Positions 9,601-18,480 of a stretch of DNA of 18,798 nucleotides are shown one piece after another; within the stretch, counting starts at the first letter, position 1; the number at the start of each line of letters is the position of its first letter. The DNA lies in NCBI GenBank assembly GCA_003833135.1, contig QZLH01000395.1, forward strand, positions 50,391 to 69,188, in the 5' to 3' direction. A program made the position numbers and the translations under genes. The DNA comes from Oehlia diaphana. Its lineage: Eukaryota > Glomeromycota > Glomeromycetes > Glomerales > Glomeraceae. The notes below the pieces were generated by a model that had not been told where the DNA came from, did no database searches, and saw only the letters and a list, made by a program, of their open reading frames with translations.

Positions 9601-11188
9601 ATATTCAGCTCTCGGTCGTTTTCGTCCGACGCCAATCTTTGTTTTTGACGACTTGTGATCGTCTGTTATCATAATAGGTGGTGACATGCCATTTGCGATA
9701 ACCGTATTGGTATAATCTTTCATTACAAAATAAATGCTAGATGAAAAATTATTAATCATTTAATCAGTAATAAACCTAGTAAAATTATTGAGATCAAAAT
9801 ATTTTAATGATACGTACCAAAACCCGACCTTTTCATTGTGATGCCGACAATAACATGTTATTCTTGTTGGTAAGATAGTATCACCGCTACTAAAATCTAC
9901 AATTTCACTACAATTGAATAACAAAATTTTGCGCTGTTCTAATTGCATTGTTTTTTCATCATCTAAATCCATTGGCTTATTTGTATCATCAGCTGATGGA
10001 GCAGTACTTGAATTTACTTTCGCATTTTTATTTTCCTTTTTACGTTGTGATCTCTTTCGCTATAATAAATATGAATAAATGAAAATGACTATTTTTTTTA
10101 ATCAAAATAAATTCTTAATATTACATATAAAAATTATTTATTTCACACCCTACCTCACGTTGGACACAACCTAGACAAGTGAGAACTTTTTTCGGAATAT
10201 CGCTCGCACAGACTACTGTAGCTTCTAAATTTAGGACCCCTTTTTCAGAAATATTCATTGCGTGATCCGGTGGATTTCTTGCATTTTTAGTTTTAAGTTT
10301 TTCTTTAGCAACCATATATTCGGGTAACCGTAAATGTGACCATAATGGTACTTTTTCTCCTTTATCTGTGACAAGCTGTAGGCATAATTTAATTTGAGTT
10401 TCCACGCGAGATTTAGCACCCGTCTGTGGGACTCCGAGAACACGAATCTGTAACCTAAATTTAGGTACAAAGTCATCAATGATTATGTAATATAAAAACG
10501 AGTATTAACCGAAAAAACCTAACCCTTTATCACTTATATCCTGCATTTGGCATGAACGATCCGATTGTGATGACGCAACACTCGTTTCTCTAAAAGAATA
10601 CGTGTTAATCCTCCAAAATTACAAAAAAGTCAAAAAAAAACAATAAAAAATAAAGAAAAATAAAAAAATAAAATAAAATAAAATAAAATATAGGACTAAC
10701 ATGCTATTATCCGATCCATTCATAAAATCTAAATAATTAACACCGCTTTGCGTAAAGCTCGTTATACCTTGCGAAAACGGCGGTGACATGAACTATTGAA
10801 TGAATTAAAAAAAAATCTTTATTTCTAAGACGATAATCTTTTAATGGTCCTTCTTTACATAATTAAATTATCGAAAAACTTTTTTACTGCAAAAATTGAC
10901 AAAAAATAAAAATATAAGTACATTGTTTAGAGATTGTTGTCGGAGGTCACCTATAGTAGGCATTGTGTTAAAAACTGATTGGTGAACGTGATCTGTTTGT
11001 GCCGAAGGTTGTAGCTCTCTTGTTGGTGTTTGTTGAGGAGTTGTAAAGAAGAGAGGAGTATTTGAATCTAGTACTTCTAGCTTTGGATCCAGCAAAGTCG
11101 AAGGGTTATACAAGTTATTCATTGAAAAGTCGTCTGACGTAGGTGAATATGGAGAGTCACAATTATTTTCCTCAGAAGACGACGGCAT
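6676..11188 (-). CDS. MGA2: Mga2/Spt23-like membrane-anchored transcription factor
   Basis: Yeast Mga2/Spt23 sit in the ER membrane, sense lipid packing, are clipped by Rsp5 and the proteasome, and the freed N-terminus activates the OLE1 desaturase gene. Eleven exons: 11188-10922, 10792-10701, 10589-10524, 10454-10154, 10059-9818, 9736-8826, 8747-8565, 8475-8074, 7999-7943, 7885-6839, 6749-6676. All junctions are GT..TAG and in frame, giving 1213 aa (yeast 1082-1113). The family-specific N-terminal domain spans about 142-350 (LQIRVLGVPQTGAKSRVETQ, TRITCYCRHHNEKVGF, SPPIMITDDHKSS). An IPT/TIG domain is at 600-685 (PTYGGVEVTILGSNF) and ankyrin repeats at about 785-850. An acidic Ser-rich stretch is at 877-925 and one membrane helix at about 1180-1198. 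LPEY (185-188) resembles the LPKY Rsp5 motif of yeast. Asn-rich, TPI and (M/I)PNLQ runs are low-complexity. Exon 2-3 junctions are the least certain. Confidence 0.9.
7329..7373 (-). repeat. Triplicated 15-bp coding repeat, (M/I)PNLQ
   Basis: Three tandem 15-bp units in the MGA2-like exon 10 encode MPNLQ, MPNLQ and IPNLQ (about residues 1012-1026), preceded by a related MPNI/NIPYIK stretch. The units differ at third codon positions, so the repeat is not very recent. It lies in the linker between the ankyrin and membrane segments. Confidence 0.7.
9262..9288 (-). repeat. 9-bp minisatellite in MGA2-like exon 6
   Basis: GATAGGCGT on the + strand is repeated three times perfectly, with degenerate units on both sides. 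On the - strand it encodes a TPITPITPI run within PVTPITPITPITPNVP. It is in frame, so changes in unit number add or remove three residues. It sits in the low-complexity linker between the N-terminal domain and the IPT domain. Confidence 0.75.
10668..10691. repeat. AAAAT pentanucleotide microsatellite in MGA2-like intron 2
   Basis: About five AAATA units in a row sit inside the 111-bp second intron, next to the donor side and continuing a longer A-rich run (10620-10690). They would make up much of the intron. This is a candidate length-variable site with no coding effect. Confidence 0.6.
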
Positions 11189-12498
11189 ATTATCCTGAAC
11201 TAATAAAATTCGGCGTTATTTGAAAAAAACAGTTCAAATAAATAAAAACTTTATTTTTGTTAATATGTACTTTTATGACGCATCTAAAACTCCAAGTTTT
11301 TATCTATTATCCAAGTGAGTTTAGCTATTATCTATTTTGAAGTATATTATTATTTTTCTTATTGTAATATTTTTTTCTTTAAAAAAAAAGTCTGTCAATT
11401 GGTCGTCTGGCTTATTTTTTTTATTTATTTGTCGGACTTTTCTCGGTTACCTTGAAAATTTATAAGCGCATAATAAAAGGTCACAGATTCCCTTATTGAG
11501 AATGTAGCAGTCACATGGTATACAGTCTGAATTTGAGTCGTTAAAAAGAAATTCTTTTGGCAGATTGAGACCGAAATGAGGATTGACCTAGATTTTCATT
11601 GTTTCATGCCTCCCATAGTTTGAATATATATACATTTTTTTTCTAATTAAACAAATTTACAAGGGTTACTAACATTCCCCTGAAAATCAGCGAAAGAGGT
11701 TTTTTAAAAGTTTCGACAAGGCTGATAAAACTTTTGCGAGAATAAAACACTAGCTGCAGTGCTGCACTAAGAAAGTTTTTTTTTTCATTTTTTTTCAAAA
11801 TGCAAATAATTCCACAACTTTCCGAGCCTCGTTATTTACAAAGAAAAATTCAGATTTGGAATGATTTAGGAATTTATACCGGTATCAACTAAAAATTGCT
11901 AACTTTATATGTAACTACTAATGTTTATAGTCGATCATTATCAAGCGAAAAAAAACTTATCATTGAGATAATCTGTCCGAGACATAGATCATCAATGTAT
12001 GCTAAAATTTCAAACTGGCTGATATATTTGCAAATATTCCACTCAAAGTTTTTGGCAAACTAATAATTTCGCAAAACAACAAAGCTATACTTGAAATTCC
12101 CTCTTTTTTTTAAAAAATAAATAGTATTGTCTAAACCAAATTTTGATGACTGATGGAAAGAGGATGCTCATATAATTTGCTTGAATTTAAACTGAAGAAA
12201 TATATTTTGGATATATTATGTTGAATGTGAAAAGTTCTTGTTAAAACTTTATGTCATTTTAAAATGATAAAAATTGGATATTAGTATAGCTTCTTAAGGT
12301 ATTCTTCCAAATATGGTTCTCAAACAACAAAAAAGCTATTAAATTTGACGTACAACTACAGCATGAATTGAAAATTTAAAACATTTTTATCGGATTTTTA
12401 TTATATTTATTATATTACACAAATGAGGATCTTTAGATTATCAGCCAGTTGAGCCTAAAGAAACCAACTAATTATTTATAATAATGAAAAAAAATTAA
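11189..12498. other. Long intergenic stretch between MGA2-like and ORC2 genes
   Basis: The 1310 bp lie upstream of the MGA2-like start and beyond the ORC2 stop, both on the - strand. I read all frames and found no conserved protein segment, tRNA-like fold or long repeat. There are short T runs (about 11376-11390, 11775-11800 and 12105-12112) and otherwise mixed A/T-rich sequence. It presumably holds the MGA2-like promoter and 5' UTR and the ORC2 3' UTR. Its length is large beside the 191-484 bp gaps of neighbouring genes, so a long regulated 5' region or an unseen non-coding RNA is possible but unsupported. Confidence 0.4.
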
Positions 12499-14152
12499 TT
12501 ATTTTAAAAGATATCCGAAAATCTCTTTATCTAATAACATTGCTCTGATATCAGGTAAGGGCATTGGAATAGTGATTTCGGGTTCTCCTGAGCGGGTTTT
12601 ATTCAGAACAAAAATTCCATGTCTGTAATAGTCCTCTAAATAAAGATTAAAAATTTTCCATTCATGACAAATCAAACTTTCACTGCAATAGTTAAAGAAT
12701 TTATTTAAATTCATGCTGTTCCAGGTTGTACGACCCCTTCTTCTTTTGGCATCGACAATATGATTTGCCAATATATAAAACATTTCACGGCGGTGAGTGT
12801 TAAACGACAATAGCACAGATTTTGCTTCGTTTTTCTCTAACTTGGAATTTTGGCAGGTTTTCTCTATTTTTTTCTTGTTTGCTATCGGCCCCGAATGTTT
12901 AGTTGCTTCAGCCCTTCGACTCAATTTATAATCTCTATAGCTCGTTACTTCATGAGCATGCCAATTCATTTTATCTTCTTCAATAAAGCTCCATGTGGAA
13001 AAGAAGCTGACTTTCTCACTAATAGCAAGCAAATGGATATTTGGAATGTCGCTAAGTAAGATTAACGCAACTCTGGCCTCCCGATTTTCAAATAAAGGAC
13101 CATCGATATCATGGATCTAATAAATTTTAAGTGAATAAAAAAAAATATTATTTACTTATTCATTTATTGCATAATAACTATAAGGATATATTAAAAAAAT
13201 TATTTACAATTATTTTGAAAATTGAATTTGCAGCAGTAACTTTAAAATAATCACGGATAAGCTCTGCCTTCCTTATCAAATCAAAATTTAAAAATACGTG
13301 TTGAGAGTCGAATAAATTCTCCAGCAACATTAAGTAGATAGAATCCAAAGTTGATAGGTCATCATTACCGTAAAAATGAATCCAAGTGATACTTTTGTTT
13401 TTACTGTGGAAAGCTTGATATTGTTCCAAAATGTGCTCTTTCGACCCAAATCCGTAGAGCAAAATGTTTTTATTTCTATTTAGCTGAAATTCCCATTGAG
13501 TGAAGTGTTTTGTAATAGATCTCTCAAGTTCATTAAGTTCTTCGCTGTGTCTCTCAGTAATAAAAGAAAACTCAGCTTTATCATTATGGAAGTTCGCAAT
13601 ATCGTAAGACATATTTCTTACTCTGAATCTCCTTTTCTGTGGAGCATTATCTTCAAAAAATCTCTCTGATCCAGTTAAGATATCTCGTTCGACCACCGGA
13701 ACAGGGTGAATTCGACCCGGACTCATTTTTATCTGGCGGGAGACGGAATAATAGGAGGGAGTTGACACCCCTAAAACAGGACTAAGATTTTTCGAGTCAA
13801 TCATTTTAGTCTTAAGAGAGACTTTTCCACGTTTAACCGTTGCAAGAAGAGTTGCCACAACATCTAATTCTTCTTCTCTATTTTGCGTTTCTTCGCCCCC
13901 GCTTTCCCCTGTAACTGTCTCCTGCTCCTCGTGTGTAAACTGAAGTTCTTTTTCTTCTAATAGTTGAACCGTTTCAGGCTCCTCCTGTTGTTGAGAAGCC
14001 ACGAAAAAGGTTTTTGTTCCAGCCTGTTTTCGACTTCTTCGCGGTCTTTGCTTAATTCTTTCGCCTATGGTACCTTCTTCAGAGGGAGAGTTTGAGAACG
14101 TCTCATTGCTCTCAAGAAGGGAATGAGGTTCTTTTTTATGAGATTTGCACAT
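12499..14152 (-). CDS. ORC2: Origin recognition complex subunit 2
   Basis: The protein is a core subunit of the ORC that marks replication origins in the nucleus. Two exons, 14152-13208 and 13116-12499, are joined across a 91-bp phase-0 GT..TAG intron, giving 520 aa (S. pombe and human 535-577). The N-terminal 165 residues are charged, Glu-rich and probably disordered, with minimal CDK sites (SP/TP at S22, S124, T131, S144). The ORC2 domain begins near FFEDN (166). It includes NKNILLYGFGSKEHILEQY (228-245), the counterpart of human LLYGLGSK, and then IHDIDGP (316-322), which the splice restores. The C-terminal winged helix starts near VLLSFNTHRREMFYILANHI. The region between (about 350-400) is poorly conserved compared with relatives: the usual APLLWD block reads FFSTWS. 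An MCB box lies 34 bp upstream. The gene is divergent from the USP gene. Confidence 0.88.
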
Positions 14153-15029
14153 ATTGTATTAAAGTTTAAACAGTTTATAGTCAAAACGCGTCACTTAGAA
14201 CAACCATTGATCTCCTTTACTATTTATGGTCTTGAAAATCTCGTGATTTACAGCTTTTTTACATAATTTTGTCTTTATGTCACGGGAAGATTGTGTCACG
14301 AATTAAGATGAAATCAATCAGATATAAAGCAAGAAATGAATTTTGATGAACTGTTTCCGATACTAATATCTATAATGCAGAGACAAAACAGACCGATTTG
14401 GATTGCAGTTAATAGATTTGGTTAATGACTAACTTTTTATTTGGTCACATGACTTGATTTTTTAACCCAATTTGTGAGACACTAAGACTGTTATGGATAA
14501 TTTGATGACTCCGACGTGGATCATGAAATACTGTATGAATGCGTAAGCCACCAATTAGCTAATAAGATGTAACTAAGCCAAATGGTAAATTTATCATAAT
14601 AAATTTTTTCAAATCAGTTCACTATCATCTATCCCATCGTTTATCCTAGCATTTTTCGCTGCGTTTTTTAAGACATCAAAAATATTGCTTTTTATGTTTG
14701 GGATGTGAGACATTTTACGACTGTACAACAAAAAGTATTATACTTTTATTATTACCGTAAACTTATTTGCAATTATACTTTACCAATCTTGGCCTATTCT
14801 ATTCATATTCAAGGTAATCTAAGATTTAGCGAAACTCAATAGGTTAATTTTGTGTATACTTAATAGTAATTCTCATTATAAATTATCTTCTAGTGCTAAA
14901 TATTTCGCTCTACAAGCTCAACGATTATTACGAAAAATATAAAACGATTATACACTATTTATTAGTCGTCACTTTCAGTCAGCTCTGAACTCATCCTGAA
15001 TCGCCGAGTTCTAACATCATAAAGTTGCT
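14153..15029. other. Divergent promoter region between ORC2 and the USP gene
   Basis: The 877-bp head-to-head spacer contains a perfect MCB box next to ORC2 (14186-14191). No coding segment, repeat or RNA gene is seen. The last 80 bp before the USP start (14950-15029) are less A/T-rich and probably form its 5' UTR. The distance is large enough for two separate promoters. Confidence 0.4.
14186..14193 (+). promoter_or_regulatory. MCB box (ACGCGTCA) upstream of ORC2
   Basis: ACGCGT is the Mlu I cell-cycle box bound by MBF in yeasts. The extended ACGCGTCA matches the fission yeast form ACGCGTNA. It is 34 bp from the ORC2 ATG, in a G+C-poor region where the motif is unlikely by chance. MBF drives G1/S replication genes, so S-phase-linked expression of ORC2 is a reasonable inference. 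Confidence 0.5.
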
Positions 15030-16892
15030 ATGACCAGTAAAGGAAATAGCAAAAATTCACAACGAAAGGTTAAGCAAAAGAAACAAAATACGGATAAAAA
15101 AATGGTTACAGTTGATAATCACGTGAAGATGACATCCAATATTGAACCGGGGTTGTTAAAACAAAACGATATTTCACCTGTAAAAGGGAAACAAAATAAA
15201 TCTTTGAAAAAAGGTATAAAAAGGAAATCTGAGGATTCTCATGCAATTAACGAGGCCTTTCAGGTATCAAACGCAGCTGTGTCACATCCGAAAATGTCAC
15301 AAAAGGTTGGGTGTAAACATTTAGAAAAATATAAAGGTGATCGGCCAGATTACTTGGACAATTTCAAGACTATTGCAGAGCTATCCATGAGATGGTACAA
15401 AATCGGAATCCCCAGAGAAAATAAGATGCTTATGCACCAAAAATGTTCAGAATGTAGTCTCAAGGGAGATCGATTACACGCATGTCTTGATTGTGTGTTT
15501 ATCGGATGCTGGCGTGATGAAAGTCATGCCCGTAAACATTACAAGAACACCCACCACATCTTTGCAACTGATGTGCAAAGATTGGAAATATTCTGCTTTA
15601 GATGTGGCGATTATATATATGACATTGACTATGATAATGTCAAGAAACATGAAGAAGTCCGCGCCGAGGAGAAAGAGTCCGATATAAAAGAACCCGCACG
15701 AAAACGAGCACGATATGTCCCTTGGAGACCAACTGAAGAAGAGTCAGAAAGAATCAAAAGGAACTCAACGCCTTTTCCTTGCTCAGGCTTGAGAGGGCTT
15801 CTTAATATGGGTGCAACGTGTTTCATGAACGCTGTATTACAAACGTTCATGCACAACCCAATAATCAAGAACTACTTCATGACGGATAAACATAATAAGA
15901 ATATATGCGGTACTTCAGGATGCATGTGCTGTGAAGTTGACAATCTTTTTCAAGAGTTTCATTCGGGAGAGAAGAAGCCATATCCACCATGCAGCTTCTT
16001 ACAGTCGATGTGGCTTAGTTCTAAAGAGCTTGCCGGATATTCTGAACAAGATGCACATGAATTCTACTTGGCTGCTATTAATAAAATGCATGGGGACTCG
16101 CATGAGACTAAGCATCAGGAATTAAATGCCAACATTCAGAATTGTGAATGCATTATGCACAAAACTTTTGGTGGTTGTTTTCAATCCCGGATAAAGTGCT
16201 CTCAATGTGACATGTCCTCCGATCGAGAGGAGCATATGGTAGAATGGCAGTTACACCTTCGGGGGCTTGTTACCAATCAGAAGAAGAAGAACGGTACCAA
16301 AGGTTCGCAAGAATCTAATAGTAGTGAAATGGATGTTGACAAAAACAGTCTTGAGGACTGTCTCGATAGATATTGTGAAAAGGAACAGCTCCCTGGTTTT
16401 AAGTGTGAAGATTGTGAAATTCGCTTGCTGAATGAAGATGACCCATCTGAAAAAGCTAGAGATAGTGTAAATTCATGTTCGAGGACGACAACTTGTAAAA
16501 AATTACCCCCAGTTTTGACATTTGTTGTTGAACGATTTCACCGCGCTTCAACAAAAACAAATACTATTAAAAATGAGGCTGAGTTTGAATTTCCTGAAGA
16601 AATTGATATGGCAAAGTGGACTAGTCGTGGTCATGATGTTCTTGAAAAAGGAGGAACCCTGGACGATTTACCAAATTATAAATATAATTTACTTTCTGTT
16701 GTTAACCATGAAGGAAAAATAAACACCGGTCATTATACAGTGTATTGCAAAAGTCGTGACCGATGGTTCTTGTTTGATGATCACGCAGTAAAGTGTGCAA
16801 GTGTTGAGGAAGTTTTACAAAGCAAACGTAAGGCTTATCTTTGCTTTTATGTTGCTGATACTTTGGAGTACGATCAACCGAATATTAATTAA
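15030..16892 (+). CDS. UBP8: Ubiquitin-specific protease, Ubp8/USP22 type (SAGA DUB module)
   Basis: The protein probably removes ubiquitin from histone H2B as part of SAGA. The single-exon product is 620 aa (Ubp8 471, USP22 525). A Lys-rich N-terminus (1-65) is followed by a ZnF-UBP domain at about 93-205 (C95, H97, C139, C142, C152, C155, C160 and CFRCGDYIYD) and a USP catalytic domain at 254-610. Catalytic residues are C264 in NMGATCFMNAV, H568 in TGHYTVY and D583 in WFLFDDHAV, so the triad is intact. GYSEQDAHEF (336-345) is the usual second helix motif. Zinc pairs C390/C393 and C459/C462 are kept. GLRGLLNMG, HNPIIKNYF, LFQEFHSG and the ending YLCFYVADTLEY are closest to Ubp8/USP22. The insert at 415-445 is charged and low-complexity. 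The start is the first ATG. The codon mix is richer in G+C than the flanks. It could be a paralogue of the true Ubp8. Confidence 0.9.
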   Translation: MTSKGNSKNSQRKVKQKKQNTDKKMVTVDNHVKMTSNIEPGLLKQNDISPVKGKQNKSLKKGIKRKSEDSHAINEAFQVSNAAVSHPKMSQKVGCKHLEKYKGDRPDYLDNFKTIAELSMRWYKIGIPRENKMLMHQKCSECSLKGDRLHACLDCVFIGCWRDESHARKHYKNTHHIFATDVQRLEIFCFRCGDYIYDIDYDNVKKHEEVRAEEKESDIKEPARKRARYVPWRPTEEESERIKRNSTPFPCSGLRGLLNMGATCFMNAVLQTFMHNPIIKNYFMTDKHNKNICGTSGCMCCEVDNLFQEFHSGEKKPYPPCSFLQSMWLSSKELAGYSEQDAHEFYLAAINKMHGDSHETKHQELNANIQNCECIMHKTFGGCFQSRIKCSQCDMSSDREEHMVEWQLHLRGLVTNQKKKNGTKGSQESNSSEMDVDKNSLEDCLDRYCEKEQLPGFKCEDCEIRLLNEDDPSEKARDSVNSCSRTTTCKKLPPVLTFVVERFHRASTKTNTIKNEAEFEFPEEIDMAKWTSRGHDVLEKGGTLDDLPNYKYNLLSVVNHEGKINTGHYTVYCKSRDRWFLFDDHAVKCASVEEVLQSKRKAYLCFYVADTLEYDQPNIN

Positions 16893-17008
16893 AGTCGACG
16901 GGATAATAATATTTCGACCAAACAACGATGGATTGGATAAATTCTTATACTGAACAATTGTGACGATTTTAACGTCAAAAAATTTTAATTTTATATTTAC
17001 TATATTAT

Positions 17009-17026
17009 TTCCTTTTTCTTCCTTTT

Positions 17027-17054
<28 letters not shown>
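17009..17054 (+). repeat. Pyrimidine tract ending in about 26 T residues
   Basis: CTTTTTCTTCC-type sequence leads into an unbroken T run at 17029-17054, about 140 bp after the USP stop and before a candidate AATAAA. In the transcript it would be a poly-U stretch in the 3' UTR. On the other strand it could be the poly-A tail of a retroposed sequence, but no such body is visible next to it. The exact length may be unreliable in assembly. Confidence 0.6.
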
Positions 17055-17057
<3 letters not shown>

Positions 17058-17718
17058 GCAAGGATTAATTTTATTAGTAATAAGGTTCCTTGCATTAATG
17101 TTTTAATTGTAAAAATCTTGGATGAATTTTAGTTAAAATAATATTACAAGATTAGAATCAACTTTCTGCATATAAAAAAGGGCATTGTATGCCATCAATA
17201 AAAGTATTATATAATCTATTTTCGTTTCAAAAACATACATATAAAAGTACTATATATGCTAATCAAATTTATCTATTCCCATTTTGTAATTTATATTATG
17301 GATTTTTAATGTATAGGACAATCCTAATGATGTGAATTTCTAAATATTAAAATCGAAACCATTTCAAGCTAACATTTTGGATCAATGAATATTGAAATAT
17401 CTTAACAAAAAAAAAGTTTTCTTCAATATAAAATACAATATATTTTATTATACCATCATAAAATATATTAAAGGACTTATTAAATATTTATTAATAATTA
17501 ATAATAGAGTATATTTAAACGTTAAATACTGTATTATATTAGTACTTAAGTAAATACTAAGCATATTTTAAATATACCTTATATAGTTATATTTAATAAA
17601 TACTATTTATAAGTATTTAAATGATATAGTAAAAATTATTTAATAATATATTTAAATAACTGAAAAATAAGCCTTTCTTTAGCTTTTTAAATAATATGAA
17701 AAAACTTTAAATAAAAAC

Positions 17719-17797
17719 TTTAATGGTAATAAAAAATAAAAATATTATTAAAATTATTAAATTATAATAATATATTTATTATCTATACCATTAAATA
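17719..17797. repeat. Short A/T-rich inverted repeat with TTTAATGGTA ends
   Basis: ACTTTAATGGTAATA at the left pairs with the right end, which reads ATTTAATGGTATAGATAATA in reverse complement; the interior is nearly pure A/T. A smaller hairpin (AATATATTTTATTA with TCATAAAATATATT) lies at about 17437-17470. These may be small MITEs or chance in such biased sequence. Confidence 0.35.
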
Positions 17798-17995
17798 TAA
17801 AAAAATTCTACTTATTTTATCTTAAATTTACTAAATTTTATTAATAGTTATATAAATTTTACTTTTTATATATTAACTTTTGAAAAGAAAGGAAAAATCA
17901 AAAAATTAGTATAATTTGGATACAAAGTAACTACTATATATAGTATTCTATTAGTCCTACTTAAATTCACTAAGACTAAGCAGTTTTTTAATTAG

Positions 17996-18200
17996 CACAG
18001 GTCGAAAAGTGAAAAATCAGGCATCAATCAGTCACCAATCGGGCACCAATCAGGTAGCTGATTGGTGACCGATTGGTGACGGTATTTGGCGAAAATGCCA
18101 ATCAGTCACCAATCGGTCATCAATCAGTCACCAATCAGCTACCTGATTGGTGCCCGATTGGTGACTGATTGATGCCTGATTTTTCACATTTCGACCTGTG
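17996..18200. mobile_element. 205-bp palindromic element with CAATC/GATTG unit repeats
   Basis: The ends are CACAGGTCG and CGACCTGTG, with TTAG on both flanks (17992-17995 and 18201-18204), a likely 4-bp target duplication. The left arm (17996-18060) and the reverse complement of the right arm (18136-18200) are identical over 65 bp but for one base. Both arms consist of short related units of the form CACCAATCAGT / CACCAATCGG / GATTGGTGAC, about 10-11 bp each. The centre (GGTATTTGGCGAAAATGCC) is itself a small palindrome. No protein is encoded. A decayed copy lies at 1148-2071. It behaves like a non-autonomous DNA element (MITE); the superfamily is not determined. Confidence 0.75.
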
Positions 18201-18240
18201 TTAGACTTTAAGACAGCAGAGGTTAGACTTTAAGATAGTG
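18201..18240. repeat. Tandem 22-bp duplication next to the palindromic element
   Basis: TTAGACTTTAAGACAG (18201-18216) is followed by TTAGACTTTAAGATAG (18223-18238). The first copy begins with the TTAG that flanks the palindromic element. A separate small inverted repeat, GTTACTACC with GGTAGTAAC, spans about 18239-18273. No coding content is seen. Confidence 0.5.
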
Positions 18241-18480
18241 TTACTACCAATTTATGATGTTTGGTAGGTAGTAACAGAGAGAGGAATAAGGATCGGTATG
18301 TTAGTGGTAAGGTAATATAATGATATATATCAATCGATAAAGTAAAAGTGTATATATGAATAGTCGATAATGAACGATTATAAATGATAATAAATGATGC
18401 GATAAATTAAGGTGGATCAAGTGGTGTGTGTATATAACAATTAATTAACAAATATGTATAGTAAATTAATGATATACACA
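18205..18480. other. Spacer between palindromic element and right-edge transposon end
   Basis: The sequence has several GATAAT, GATAAA and TCGATAA motifs but no reading frame or RNA gene. Apart from the duplication and hairpin listed separately, I see nothing functional. Confidence 0.3.

Larger units (their letters stand above)
16893..17995. other. 3' region of the USP gene and A/T-rich, hairpin-bearing spacer
   Basis: This holds a long pyrimidine and T tract (17009-17054), an AATAAA (17197-17202, about 305 bp after the stop) that could direct polyadenylation, and then more than 500 bp of extremely A/T-rich DNA with small inverted repeats. No coding segment is seen. Confidence 0.45.

Noticed and set aside
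12499..13032. ORC2 second exon as a separate gene beginning at 13032
   Set aside because: That position is a TTG, not ATG. The same frame stays open upstream to a TAG acceptor and joins in phase to the first exon, restoring IHDIDGP.
13178..14152. A P-loop ATPase site in ORC2 (GFGSKEH)
   Set aside because: It resembles a Walker A loop only superficially. The matching human segment is LLYGLGSK, and ORC2 is not known to hydrolyse ATP through this site.
17996..18200. CRISPR-like array of short repeats
   Set aside because: The units are 10-11 bp, are arranged as an inverted pair, have no unique spacers, and sit in a eukaryotic genome.
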